The position numbers and the translations under genes are program-made. Of a stretch of 64,000 nt of DNA, positions 25,347-34,365 are shown in pieces. Location of the stretch: assembly GCF_030548205.1 (NCBI RefSeq), contig NZ_JAUORV010000015.1, forward strand, positions 1-64,000, given 5' to 3'. This DNA is from Aliiglaciecola sp. 3_MG-2023 (GTDB taxonomy: Bacteria; Pseudomonadota; Gammaproteobacteria; Enterobacterales; Alteromonadaceae). Each line of letters begins with the position of its first letter. Positions within the stretch are counted from its first letter, which is position 1. Below the pieces are notes generated by a model. The model was not told where the DNA came from, searched no databases, and was given only the letters and a program-made list of their open reading frames with translations.

Positions 25347-26012
25347 CTACTTTTGAAACGCTTTTTGCAAATAAGCGTTAAATGCAGGCGTAGCCTCAGC
25401 ACGTGCTTGAGCAATAACTTTAGCTTCGGGCATCTCATTTAATTTGGCAAGTAATTCTTTAGCACCAGGTGCTTCCGCTAACAAATCAATCGCAAATAAC
25501 TTGGCCGCGACTTTAGCAGCAAGATCAGCAGAATATAGAAATACGATATCAGCTGCGCTAATTTGCTCACCGCCAATATACGGAGAAAAAGACGCTGCTC
25601 TTGAAATAGCCTGGATACCATTTAGCAATGCGCGTTTAACTTCTTTTTTAGTGATATCTTCACCTGGAACGCCCCAAAATGCTTCGGCATGACAGCGTCT
25701 GGCGGGCAACTCCATATAGAGTTCAATCATTTTAACCAGCTCTTTAACTCTGGCTTTTTGGAAAGGTTCTTTGGGATACAACGCAATGCCCGGGTAGTTT
25801 TCATCTAAATATTCCAGAATCACATTGGTTTCAACTAACACACCTTCATTGGTCTCCAGTGCTGGGACTTTACCTGTGGGAGAAATGGCCAAATACTCAG
25901 GTGTTTGATTAGGGTAGGTGATCACATCCTCGCAATCAATTTGTTTCAGAGCCGCCGCCATTTTTACCATATTGAAATAATTACTAACGGCAAATCCATA
26001 TAACTTAAGCAT
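25347..26012 (-). CDS. Glutathione S-transferase family protein
   Basis: From the ATG at 26012 the protein has 221 residues: an N-terminal thioredoxin-like domain (LKLYGFAVSNYFNMVKMAAALKQI, cis-Pro region GKVPALETNEGVLVETNVILEYLDE) and an all-helical C-terminal domain (ISAADIVFLYSADLA). This start has GGAG at the right distance; an upstream in-frame start at 26075 would add 21 unlike residues. The catalytic Ser/Cys position near SNYFN is plausible but the subclass is not clear. The reaction would be glutathione conjugation or a related thiol transfer in the cytoplasm. It probably shares a transcript with the dipeptidase downstream. Confidence 0.87.
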   Translation of the reverse strand: MLKLYGFAVSNYFNMVKMAAALKQIDCEDVITYPNQTPEYLAISPTGKVPALETNEGVLVETNVILEYLDENYPGIALYPKEPFQKARVKELVKMIELYMELPARRCHAEAFWGVPGEDITKKEVKRALLNGIQAISRAASFSPYIGGEQISAADIVFLYSADLAAKVAAKLFAIDLLAEAPGAKELLAKLNEMPEAKVIAQARAEATPAFNAYLQKAFQK

Positions 26013-26162
26013 AAAATTCTCCAAGCATTTAATCGACATTCCTAATGTGCTGCTTTGTGTATAAAGACGCAACATTTGAATACTTATAGTTGTGAATAAG
26101 AGCTGAAAATTACCTGATGAAATTTTATTAAGTTACTGTTTTTTATTGTTAAATTAGTGTTC

Positions 26163-26224
26163 CTTTCATTTTTTTGTAGTAAAACCTTATTCAAAATGTC
26201 ATTGAAATTAAACCCTACTGTCAT
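26163..26224 (+). promoter_or_regulatory. PhoB half-site-like repeats upstream of the TonB receptor
   Basis: Three heptamers resemble the PhoB half-site CTGTCAT: CTTTCAT (26163), ATGTCAT (26196) and CTGTCAT (26218). Their spacings, 33 and 22 bases, are multiples of the 11-base period of Pho boxes, but the half-sites between them are degenerate. The downstream genes encode two phosphatase-superfamily enzymes, which fits phosphate control. Confidence 0.4.
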
Positions 26225-26272
26225 GAGTTCCTAGCACTCTAGCGCCCGAAAATTAAACACAAAAAGGGAATC

Positions 26273-28627
26273 ATGGTGCGCAACAATAAACTATTACCAT
26301 TTCAATATTCGAGCCTTGGAATGCTCGTGGCTGCAGCCTTATATGCCCAACATTCCTTTGCCCAAGAAAACGTCCAAGAAGAAGCTGAAATAGAAGAAAT
26401 CAGTGTTATCGGAAAAAGTGTTTCTTATGCTAATAACCAAACTTCTGAGACGATGTTATTACAGCAAAGCTCGCTTACCAGTGTTTTATCTGTTATCGAT
26501 AATTTACCTGGTGTGTTAATTAATGAAGGTGATACTTTTGGAACAGATGATTGGTCAACCACTGTTTCCATTCGTGGTTTTCAGTTAAGCCAAGATGAAC
26601 AACAAATAGGTATTACGGTTGACGGCATTGCCAACGGTAATTCCAACTATGGTGGTGGTGCTAAAGCGAACCGCTATATCGATACTGAAAATCTTTCTAC
26701 TGTTGAAGTATCTCAAGGTACATCTGATATTGCATCTCGCTCTAATGAAGCATTAGGCGGCACTTTAAATTTCGTCACTATTGATCCCGGTGCCGAAGAG
26801 CAAATGATTTTTAGCACTACTTTAGGTGATTTCGATGCGCAAAAAATGTTTGTGGGATATGAAACTGGCGAAATTGCTAAAGACACTTATGCATGGTTTA
26901 GTGTTTCAAGTTCCAGCAATACCGATTGGGTTAATCAATCTGCGGAAAATACCCGCGACCACATTGCCGCAAAAATCATCAGCAGTTATGGCGACACCGA
27001 TTTAACCGCATATTTTTCTTGGGATGATGCCCATGAAGACAACTACCAAAGGGTAAGTTTGGATCAATTCGTACAAAATCCTGATTGGGATCGCTTAACG
27101 TCTGAATGGACAGGTATTCCTTATGTTGATCAACTGTATCGTAAAGGATGGTCAACACTACGGGAAAATCGCTTTGCTTATATTGAATTAGAACATGAGT
27201 TTGGTTCTGTGGTTGTCAATGCAAATGCCTACTACCACTACAATGAAGGTCGTGGTGATTGGATCCCACAATACGTTGTTGATGTGGAAGCTGATGGTAC
27301 CAGTCAGCCACATTCTGAGTTGGTTTCTGGTAATACTGTAGAAGGTGGCAGTGCACTATCGCAAATCTTTTTTGTGGATGCCAGCGGTGTTGCTTTATCA
27401 CCCACTGATGGATGTGTGAGTTCAATCACTTTCCCGTATGGTGGAGCTGGCGCTGAATATGATCCTGCATGTTACGCATCTGGTGCATTGCCTGTTAGTT
27501 CTTATCGCCATACTCATTATGAAAAAGAGCGTATTGGCTTTAATGCTGATTTTTCTTGGATTGCACAAATAAATGATATGCAAAATAACCTTCGTGGCGG
27601 AATTTGGTATGAAGATTATGATCGCAACGAGTCTCGGGACTGGCATAAAGTAATCGACTCAAGAACCGGTTACGAATACGACAATACGCCTTACTGGGTG
27701 CAATATGACCGTTCTTTCCCCGTTGAAACAACCATGATGTATTTGGAAAATATACTTGAGGGTGACATGTTCACCGCACGTTTTGGTGTAAAACAATTTT
27801 ATGTTGATTTAGAACGTAGCGACAACTTTGGCGAGACCGAAAACGTAAGTATTTCATCAGACTCAGATGTATTGTTGAGCGGTGGCTTAGTGGTTCAAAC
27901 CGGTCTTGACGGGTTAGAAGTGTTTGCGGGTTATGCAGAAAACTTTGCAGCGATTAAAGATACAGTGCTAGAACGTGATTCGTCTCAGTTAGGAGATATC
28001 TCTCCTGAAACCGCAGAAAATCTTGATTTAGGTGTTCGATATACTGGCGACATTGTGACCGCTAGTTTGACTTATTATTCGATTAAGTTCGAAAACAGAC
28101 TAACTTTTATTGCACCTGATTCACCAGAAGGGATCGATTTCTTAATCGGTACCAATGGCGGTTATGTAAACGTGGGGGGCATCGATTCAAGCGGTATTGA
28201 GGCAAGTATCAATATTCAAGTGCATGATAACTTGAGTGTTTACGGTTCATTTACTAAAAATGATTCTGAATATACCGATGGTTCAATTGATTACCCTGTT
28301 GGCAATACGGTATTTGGTTCAGCTGAACACATGGCGGTTATTTCTGTAGATTGGAATAGAAATAATTACATCGCAGGATTATCTACAAAATGGGTCGATG
28401 AGCGTTTTATCGACGCGGCGAATACGCAAGTTGCTGATGCTTATTTAGTTTCTGATTTTTATGCTGGTGTAATAATAGATGATCTGGGCGAAAGTGTGGA
28501 TTCTATTGAGCTTCGCCTTACCGTAAACAATATGTTCGATGAGAGCTATTTAGGTGGTATTTCTGGTCAATCGGCCTGGATTGGAGCTCCGCGCACCGCT
28601 GCGTTTAACGCTATGGTGAAATTCTAA
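26273..28627 (+). CDS. TonB-dependent outer-membrane receptor
   Basis: A 784-residue receptor with a signal peptide (about 1-30, ending HSFAQE), a TonB box EISVIG (about 43-48), a plug domain (LPGVLINEGDTFGTDDWSTTVSIRGF ... GTSDIASRSNEALGGTLNFVT) and a 22-strand barrel that ends with a terminal Phe. It takes up a ligand across the outer membrane using TonB energy. The two genes downstream encode an alkaline-phosphatase-superfamily phosphodiesterase and a PhoD-like enzyme, so an organic phosphate compound is a reasonable, unproven, substrate. AGGGAA precedes the ATG. A strong terminator follows directly, separating it from the enzymes. Confidence 0.93.
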   Translation: MVRNNKLLPFQYSSLGMLVAAALYAQHSFAQENVQEEAEIEEISVIGKSVSYANNQTSETMLLQQSSLTSVLSVIDNLPGVLINEGDTFGTDDWSTTVSIRGFQLSQDEQQIGITVDGIANGNSNYGGGAKANRYIDTENLSTVEVSQGTSDIASRSNEALGGTLNFVTIDPGAEEQMIFSTTLGDFDAQKMFVGYETGEIAKDTYAWFSVSSSSNTDWVNQSAENTRDHIAAKIISSYGDTDLTAYFSWDDAHEDNYQRVSLDQFVQNPDWDRLTSEWTGIPYVDQLYRKGWSTLRENRFAYIELEHEFGSVVVNANAYYHYNEGRGDWIPQYVVDVEADGTSQPHSELVSGNTVEGGSALSQIFFVDASGVALSPTDGCVSSITFPYGGAGAEYDPACYASGALPVSSYRHTHYEKERIGFNADFSWIAQINDMQNNLRGGIWYEDYDRNESRDWHKVIDSRTGYEYDNTPYWVQYDRSFPVETTMMYLENILEGDMFTARFGVKQFYVDLERSDNFGETENVSISSDSDVLLSGGLVVQTGLDGLEVFAGYAENFAAIKDTVLERDSSQLGDISPETAENLDLGVRYTGDIVTASLTYYSIKFENRLTFIAPDSPEGIDFLIGTNGGYVNVGGIDSSGIEASINIQVHDNLSVYGSFTKNDSEYTDGSIDYPVGNTVFGSAEHMAVISVDWNRNNYIAGLSTKWVDERFIDAANTQVADAYLVSDFYAGVIIDDLGESVDSIELRLTVNNMFDESYLGGISGQSAWIGAPRTAAFNAMVKF

Positions 28628-28661
28628 TTTAAAACTGCTTTATGTGTGACCCTGTGTCTTT

Positions 28662-28686
28662 GGGCTGCGTTTGCAGCCCTTTTTTT
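28662..28686 (+). terminator. Intrinsic terminator after the TonB receptor
   Basis: GGGCTGC (28662-28668) and GCAGCCC (28673-28679) form a 7-bp GC-rich stem with loop GTTT and a T7 tract. It lies only 14 bases before the start of the phosphatase gene, so it may work as an attenuator that lowers enzyme expression relative to the receptor. Confidence 0.88.
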
Positions 28687-28699
28687 ATGGAGAAATTAC

Positions 28700-29851
28700 A
28701 TGCAACGCCCCCTGTTGATGATTTTATGCTTATCTACTTTAATGGCAAGTTCGTTGGCCCGTAGTGCTGAAAACCTTATTCTAATATCTCTTGATGGGGT
28801 TCGCTGGCAAGATGTGTATCGAGGTTATGACCCCAAGCTGTACAGCCAACATATTAATCCTGCTATTAAACAGCGCCAACTTGACCAGTTTGGCGGCTCT
28901 TCTGCAAATGAAAAAAGAGCGAAGCTGATGCCGTTCCTTTGGTCAACAATTGCAAACAATGGACTACTGCTGGGCAATCGAGATATCGATTCTGCCATGA
29001 CGGTTAGCAATTCCATGTGGTTTTCATACCCTGGATATAACGAGCTTTTAACCGGTAAAGCGGACTCAAGGATTCGAGATAATGCTGCTAATAACAACAA
29101 AAATGTGACGTTTTTGGAATGGCTGAATCAACAGGCAATGTATCAACAAAAGGTTGCTGTATTTGGTAGTTGGGATGTATTTCCGGCCATCATTAATCGG
29201 CAACGAAGTGGCTTGCCAATCAATGCCGGTTTTGAATCGGCGCAATGGCAAAACCTGTCAGAAAGAACCGAGTGGCTTAATCATTTGCAACAAAACATCC
29301 CGAGCCCTTGGCATAACGTACGCTTAGATGCTTTTACAGTGGGATTCGCTGAGGAATATGTTAGTCAATTTAAACCCAAAGTATTGTATTTGGCATTAGG
29401 TGAAACTGATGATTTTGCACACAATGGCAGTTATTGGCAATATGCCGATGCACTGCATCGTGCTGACAACTTAATTGCTGGTTTATGGCAAAAGCTACAA
29501 AGTATGCCCGAATACGCAGGAAAAACTAACCTCATCATTACCACTGATCACGGACGGGGAAAAACATTGAAAAGCTGGCCACACCATGGCAGCCCTGAAG
29601 CGGTAAAAGGTTATATTAATGCAGGCTCTGAGTTCAAAGATGGCATAGTGGGTTCAAACGAAATTTGGTTCGCGGCTATGGGGCCTGACGTAAAGCAAAT
29701 GTTGGCAAAGGATCAACCATTAGGAGAGCAAAAAAATACACAAACATTTAGTTTGGACCAAGTTGCCGCTACTGCCCTTAGTTTGTTGAATATTAAGCCT
29801 GAACAATTTAATGATGACATTGGTAAAGCTATTGAGGTAAACCCGCAATGA
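28700..29851 (+). CDS. Alkaline-phosphatase-superfamily phosphodiesterase/phosphatase
   Basis: From the ATG at 28700 (GGAG eight bases upstream) the protein has 383 residues and a signal peptide ending near LARSAEN. An in-frame ATG at 28646 would lie within the preceding terminator and is rejected. Marks of the alkaline phosphatase superfamily are ISLDGVRWQDVYRG (first metal Asp), FSYPGYNELLTGKAD, where a Ser takes the usual nucleophile place, LGETDDFAHNGSY, and ITTDHGRG with the second-metal Asp-His pair. This pattern is that of the nucleotide pyrophosphatase/phosphodiesterase branch; the substrate is unknown. Its stop overlaps the next start by 4 bases. Confidence 0.85.
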   Translation: MQRPLLMILCLSTLMASSLARSAENLILISLDGVRWQDVYRGYDPKLYSQHINPAIKQRQLDQFGGSSANEKRAKLMPFLWSTIANNGLLLGNRDIDSAMTVSNSMWFSYPGYNELLTGKADSRIRDNAANNNKNVTFLEWLNQQAMYQQKVAVFGSWDVFPAIINRQRSGLPINAGFESAQWQNLSERTEWLNHLQQNIPSPWHNVRLDAFTVGFAEEYVSQFKPKVLYLALGETDDFAHNGSYWQYADALHRADNLIAGLWQKLQSMPEYAGKTNLIITTDHGRGKTLKSWPHHGSPEAVKGYINAGSEFKDGIVGSNEIWFAAMGPDVKQMLAKDQPLGEQKNTQTFSLDQVAATALSLLNIKPEQFNDDIGKAIEVNPQ

Positions 29852-30912
29852 AAATCTATATTTATACTGTTTGCTTCATTTTACTATTGAACTCTCATGG
29901 TTTTGTCTTCGCCCAGCAAGCAACGACTATACCAATGACCAAGATCTTATTTGGTTCTTGTGTGCATCAAGATAAACCACAACCTATTTGGGCATCAATT
30001 AATCAACAACAACCAGATCTGTTTATGCTGTTGGGCGACAATATTTACGGTGATACAGAAGATATGCAAGTGTTGGCGGAAAAATACCAAAAACAAGCTA
30101 ATGTCTCAGGCTTTAAACAATTGCGTGAAACCACACCAGTGATAGGGATCTGGGATGACCATGATTTTGGCGTAAACGATGGTGGAGTTAAGTATCCTCA
30201 AAAGGAAGCCTCCAAACAACTTATGTTGGATTATTTTAAAGAGCCTGCTGACAGCCAAAGACGCAGGCGCAAAGACGGCGCTTATACAGCCTATATATAC
30301 GGGCCGCCAGGACAGCAAGTACAAGTGATATTATTGGATTTGCGCTGGAATCGCAGTGCACTTCATGCAGTATCGAAAACTCAATATGAAAAAATTAAAT
30401 CGCCTAATAATTTAGGTCCTTACGAGCCTGATCCTTCTGGTAAGGGCATGATCTTAGGTGAGGCTCAGTGGCAGTGGTTAGAAGAACAATTAAAACAGCC
30501 AGCTGATTTACGTATTTTGGTGTCTAGTATCCAGTTCATCTCTGAATTTACTGGCTGGGAAAGCTGGGCTAACTTTCCCCAAGAGCGTGAACGCATGCTA
30601 GCCTTATTTGATGAGTTGAATATTCATAACTTGTTTGCGATTAGCGGTGATACACATTGGGGGGAGTTATCAGCAGATAAAACCGCAAAAGGGCAATCCA
30701 TATGGGAGCTGACTTCTTCAGGTTTAACGGAAAGCTGGCACCAAATCAGTCCTAATGAGCACCGACAAGGCGAAGCATTCATTGATGCAAACTTTGGACA
30801 AATTGATATTCAGTGGCCTAACGCAAATGATACAAAAAATGAAATTAAGGTCAGCTTGAGTCTCAAAGACACTCAAGGTGACTTATTATTACAACAACAT
30901 CTAGTGTTTTAA
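29848..30912 (+). CDS. PhoD-like exported phosphatase/phosphodiesterase
   Basis: A 354-residue protein with a signal peptide (about 1-22, VFAQQ). The metallophosphatase core is clear: FGSCVHQDKP, LLGDNIYGDTED, GIWDDHDFGVNDGG and the late histidine motif ISGDTHWGELS, all typical of PhoD-type alkaline phosphatases that use Fe3+ and Ca2+. It is translationally coupled to the preceding phosphodiesterase gene and belongs with the TonB receptor in an organic-phosphorus acquisition cluster (inferred). It has no Tat-type twin-arginine signal, unlike classical PhoD; export by Sec is likely. Confidence 0.88.
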   Translation: MKIYIYTVCFILLLNSHGFVFAQQATTIPMTKILFGSCVHQDKPQPIWASINQQQPDLFMLLGDNIYGDTEDMQVLAEKYQKQANVSGFKQLRETTPVIGIWDDHDFGVNDGGVKYPQKEASKQLMLDYFKEPADSQRRRRKDGAYTAYIYGPPGQQVQVILLDLRWNRSALHAVSKTQYEKIKSPNNLGPYEPDPSGKGMILGEAQWQWLEEQLKQPADLRILVSSIQFISEFTGWESWANFPQERERMLALFDELNIHNLFAISGDTHWGELSADKTAKGQSIWELTSSGLTESWHQISPNEHRQGEAFIDANFGQIDIQWPNANDTKNEIKVSLSLKDTQGDLLLQQHLVF

Positions 30913-31016
30913 AACAGGTTGGCTGGGCACCTTATTATGTGTTTTTGAGCATGCTGTTAATCCTGAGTTTCTTTTGCCATACTGCATTTACAAACCATTA
31001 AAGGTGCGAATAATTA

Positions 31017-31688
31017 ATGTGCGGTAGGTACGCGAATCATATTGGAGCCATGCATGGCTGGGCAGATATTTTATCTGACTGGCCTGCTCAGGCTGAATTG
31101 GGTTTTAACATAGCGCCTACTCAAATGGCGCCAATAATTACACCTGATGGATGTGAAGTATTTCGCTGGGGCTTATTACCTAGTTGGGTGAAAACTGCCA
31201 ATACTGAATTTTCTACCTTCAATGCCCGTCTTAAAACCTTGAGTGAAAAGCCTTCATTTCGACATGCTTGGGAGACCGGTCAACGCTGTATTGTACCTGC
31301 ATTGGGCTATTACGAATGGCGCCAAGAAAATGGACACAAACAAGCCTACTTTGTGTGTCGTAAAGATGGTAATCCAATTCTATTCGGTGGTTTATATGAA
31401 TCCCCACGAATAGATGCCCCTGGTTCGTTTACTATCATAACCCGTCCTTCAGAAGGTGAACTAAAGCCCCTTCATCACGCTATGCCACTGATGTTTGATG
31501 AGAAGCTTGCGACGCAATGGTTTGTGGCAGAGCAACAGCAAAGTGAGGAAATTGCGTGGCTGCCCTATGCTGATGACTACCGTTACTACCCGGTTTCAAG
31601 CAAAGTCAATAAAGCCAGCAATCAAGGAGCGGAACTGATCCAAGAAACGGAACCTGAAAGCCAAATCCAACAAGGTTTTGGCTTTTAA
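31017..31688 (+). CDS. yedK: SRAP-family abasic-site-binding protein (YedK/HMCES type)
   Basis: A 223-residue SRAP protein. Cys2, exposed after removal of Met1 (MCGRYANH), forms a covalent thiazolidine link with abasic sites in single-stranded DNA; the other active-site positions are present as Asn69 (STFNARLKT), Glu100 (LGYYEWRQ) and His153 in the HxAMP version of HxRMP. The product shields abasic sites and is a cytoplasmic genome-protection factor. It stands alone, converging on the NnrS gene 17 bases away. The length is normal. Confidence 0.92.
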   Translation: MCGRYANHIGAMHGWADILSDWPAQAELGFNIAPTQMAPIITPDGCEVFRWGLLPSWVKTANTEFSTFNARLKTLSEKPSFRHAWETGQRCIVPALGYYEWRQENGHKQAYFVCRKDGNPILFGGLYESPRIDAPGSFTIITRPSEGELKPLHHAMPLMFDEKLATQWFVAEQQQSEEIAWLPYADDYRYYPVSSKVNKASNQGAELIQETEPESQIQQGFGF

Positions 31689-31705
31689 TTAAACTCATTT
31701 AAAGA

Positions 31706-32908
31706 TTAACCGAGGCGACCATCAGGTCTTGGGCTGGTCAAAATCTTCCAGTAGCCTAGAACATATAGCAAATAGGCAAATACCCATAAAATTGCGGCGA
31801 CTACATATAAATTAGCGCTGGTGAACTCTTGCAAGTATTCAACACTCACGCGGCTGATCCCCGCCAATATAATCATCATAAATGCAAATGTCATAGTTCT
31901 CCTGGGCTGCAGCGGCCGGCCTGTATGGCCCAAGGATATTCTTGCGATCATTGCCAAGATGAGTGAACTTATGGCACCTGCAGTTAAACCGTGGAGTGCG
32001 GTTGATGGGGAAATATTGCCACCGGCAAAATGCATAGCAAACAAAGCTAAACTAGCGGGTACAAACCAGTAGGCTAAATGTAATGACCAAACCAAAGGAG
32101 TGCCGAAGGTTACCTGAGGACGCCAGCGTAATGCTCGAATAGTATGGCACACAGCTGCAAGTCCAAATGTAACTGCCATAACCATTTTGGGTAAATAACT
32201 GGATAAGTTGGTTAGAAATAACAAAGCTAAGATTAATGTTAATCCAATCACGACTTTTTCCAGCCATTCTAGATTGGCAACCTTTTTGGTATTAGTACCA
32301 TTGGCTGTGAACATGGGAAAAATGCGCCCCGCAATGATGCTAATGATAAGGGTGATTGTCATTACCGTAGTGTAGGTTCCCCACCTATAATATTCAGGCT
32401 GCTGAGCCAGTACCGACCAATGAGTAAGAAGGTTCCCCATCACCAACAGTGCGAGTATAGGAACAAATATCAGGTTTCGATATTGTTTTACTTTGAGGAC
32501 TAATTTTCCCATAAAAACGGCAGCTAATAGTAAAAAGCTTGCGTCAATAATAGCGGTCAACCACTGAATGGATAACGGGTTAAAAACAATCAATAAGCGA
32601 CCAGCTAACCACAATGAGAACAGTACGATTAATGAACTTCCATGAGTTGCCCGTAACCCAGTCCAATTTTGCACTGCAGTTAGCAAAAAACCGACTATGA
32701 TGGCCGAGACAAAGCCAAATAGCATTTCATGACCATGCCAAAAATACATGCCACCGTATGGGGAAAATGAAACCTTTCCAGTTAACCACAGTGCCCAGGT
32801 TGCCATACTCAAAATAGCAAAAATACTGCCCATCAAAAATAAAGGTCTGAATGCTTGCCTCCAAATGGCTGGTATGGCGTGTTCAGTTTTTGGCTCAGAA
32901 ATATTCAT
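31706..32908 (-). CDS. nnrS: NnrS-family heme/copper membrane protein
   Basis: A 400-residue inner-membrane protein with about 12 hydrophobic segments and the NnrS pattern, including RPLFLMGSIFA, FWHGHEMLFGFV (histidine pair), GRIFPMFTANG and the late GHTGRPLQPRR. NnrS lowers nitrosative stress, probably by limiting dinitrosyl-iron formation, and binds heme and copper. The ATG at 32908 is chosen because it gives the family start IPAIWRQAFRPLF; two upstream in-frame ATGs lie in the operator region. It is divergent from nsrR, and two NsrR-like sites lie between them. Confidence 0.87.
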   Translation of the reverse strand: MNISEPKTEHAIPAIWRQAFRPLFLMGSIFAILSMATWALWLTGKVSFSPYGGMYFWHGHEMLFGFVSAIIVGFLLTAVQNWTGLRATHGSSLIVLFSLWLAGRLLIVFNPLSIQWLTAIIDASFLLLAAVFMGKLVLKVKQYRNLIFVPILALLVMGNLLTHWSVLAQQPEYYRWGTYTTVMTITLIISIIAGRIFPMFTANGTNTKKVANLEWLEKVVIGLTLILALLFLTNLSSYLPKMVMAVTFGLAAVCHTIRALRWRPQVTFGTPLVWSLHLAYWFVPASLALFAMHFAGGNISPSTALHGLTAGAISSLILAMIARISLGHTGRPLQPRRTMTFAFMMIILAGISRVSVEYLQEFTSANLYVVAAILWVFAYLLYVLGYWKILTSPRPDGRLG

Positions 32909-32926
32909 GTTAGTCGTAAACCCTTT

Positions 32927-32976
32927 AAGGTACTTATAATATGTATCTTTTATAAGGTGCATATTAAAAGTATTAT
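32927..32976. promoter_or_regulatory. Two NsrR-box candidates between nnrS and nsrR
   Basis: Two 23-base elements (32927-32949 and 32954-32976) each match the E. coli NsrR consensus (AAGrTGyAT ... ATrCAyCTT, as recalled) at about 17 of 22 defined positions. The first has a good right half (ATGTATCTT) and the second a good left half (AAGGTGCAT). They cover the nnrS upstream region, so nnrS is likely induced when NsrR loses its cluster to nitric oxide. Confidence 0.6.
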
Positions 32977-33027
32977 ATAGTAGTGTCAATTGTGAGCAAT
33001 TTTTCCTCCGTTTTTAGGTAAGCAAAC

Positions 33028-33456
33028 ATGCAACTAACTCGATATACAGATTATGGATTACGTACACTTATTTATTTAGCTTTGCTACCTGCTGGACGCA
33101 AAGCAAGTATTGACGAAATTAGTCGAACCTATGATATTTCTCGAAATAACCTAAATAAAATTGTGCATCAGCTGGGTAAAGCAAAGATTATCCAAACCCA
33201 AAGAGGAAAAGGTGGCGGTGTATTTTTAAATCTGCCTCCAGAGCAAATTAATATTGGTGAAATAGTTCTGCTGTTAGAAAACTCTATGCAGGTTGTCGAG
33301 TGCAATAAGCCTCCGTGTTGTATCTCTCCCGCCTGCAAATTAAAAAACGTATTTGCCGAAGCCACTCAAGCCTTTGTTACTAGTTTGCGGAGTTATTATT
33401 TAAGCGATCTTTTAGTACCAGAACAAAGAAATTTATTGAAAATATTTTCTCAGTAA
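33028..33456 (+). CDS. nsrR: Rrf2-family nitric-oxide sensor NsrR
   Basis: A 142-residue Rrf2-family winged-helix repressor. The start MQLTRYTDYGLRTLIYLAL and the recognition helix SRNNLNKIVHQLGK are typical of NsrR. The iron-sulfur ligands lie at Cys92, Cys97, Cys98 and Cys103 (ECNKPPCCISPACKL). The [Fe-S] cluster reacts with NO and repression is then lifted. It is divergent from nnrS, a classic NsrR target, with two NsrR-like boxes in the gap. The ATG at 33028 lacks a strong ribosome-binding site. Confidence 0.92.
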   Translation: MQLTRYTDYGLRTLIYLALLPAGRKASIDEISRTYDISRNNLNKIVHQLGKAKIIQTQRGKGGGVFLNLPPEQINIGEIVLLLENSMQVVECNKPPCCISPACKLKNVFAEATQAFVTSLRSYYLSDLLVPEQRNLLKIFSQ

Positions 33457-33580
33457 ACAAAAGTTTAGGGTTTATCTTAAGCTGACCAAAGGGCTTTTTT
33501 TGACATTGACAAATAGTGATCTAAGCTAATTTATGAGGCTTAGACTCGTCACGTTTCTAGACTTACTAAAAAGGACTTTT

Positions 33581-33895
33581 ATGAAATTTTATCCTTACTC
33601 TCAACTCACAACAAAAAACTTGACCTCATTATTACTGACGGTTCGTTTGCTCGGCTTTATTGGCAACCTCGCGTTGATTGCTTCCGTTGGTCTACTTGTT
33701 TTTAGTATTTTTGCGGGTCCACAAACCTTTGCAGGTGATCCCAGTGGTCTGATTGTTTCCATGAAAACGCCTGGTTACCGTGGTGTGGTTTGGGCCATGA
33801 GTGGTGCTAGCTTTGTAGTTGGTGTGCTTTGTTTAATTTCAAGTGGTTTGTGCGCTGCCATAGTGTCCTGGGAATATCAAAAAACCAAAGAATAA
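33581..33895 (+). CDS. Small membrane protein, function unknown
   Basis: The ATG at 33581 has AAGGAC seven bases upstream and gives 104 residues; a start at 33533 would add 16 residues without a ribosome-binding site. Two hydrophobic segments (about 22-45 and about 71-92) suggest an inner-membrane hairpin with a polar GPQTFAGDPSG loop. No family was recognised. It lies downstream of nsrR and upstream of another small membrane protein on the same strand, with gaps that make an operon uncertain. Confidence 0.6.
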   Translation: MKFYPYSQLTTKNLTSLLLTVRLLGFIGNLALIASVGLLVFSIFAGPQTFAGDPSGLIVSMKTPGYRGVVWAMSGASFVVGVLCLISSGLCAAIVSWEYQKTKE

Positions 33896-33960
33896 CCCCT
33901 TTAATTTTACTGACTTAGTCCCATCTATACTTTATCTGGATTAGAAATGAAGATTGCTAA

Positions 33961-34245
33961 ATGGAGTTACTTAGTGAGCTAGGGAGCTATCGCAAAGAAA
34001 TTATTGGGCTGTTCGCGCTACTGTTATTTCCAATACTTATCATTGCCTTAAGCAAACTAATAATGTGGGCAAAATCTAACTCCAAGGGGGCCTTTGTTTT
34101 TTTAGCCGTATTCCCACTTATTTCTTTATTTCCTATCCCACCTTCGGCAACAGAAAGTTTAGATAAACAAAAGCGTGAACAAATAAAACGAAATGAAGAA
34201 TCTGGCGATCCACCTGATGTTGACGATGTGAAAGTAGATAATTAA
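33961..34245 (+). CDS. Small membrane protein with acidic tail, function unknown
   Basis: A 94-residue protein with two hydrophobic segments (about 14-35 and 43-57) and a charged tail (DKQKREQIKRNEESGDPPDVDDVKVDN). It begins 65 bases after the previous small membrane protein on the same strand, with a weak GAAG upstream of the ATG. No family or function was recognised; the topology would place the tail on one side of the inner membrane. Confidence 0.55.
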   Translation: MELLSELGSYRKEIIGLFALLLFPILIIALSKLIMWAKSNSKGAFVFLAVFPLISLFPIPPSATESLDKQKREQIKRNEESGDPPDVDDVKVDN

Positions 34246-34365
34246 AGACTAAATAAATGAGTGTTTTTTCTATAAGACTCTCTACGACGTGAATCAAGCT
34301 GCTTCGTCAGCATGCTGTTAGGGATTTTATTGCTATCAGTTTGATATGAATCAATGAGGTGCTAA

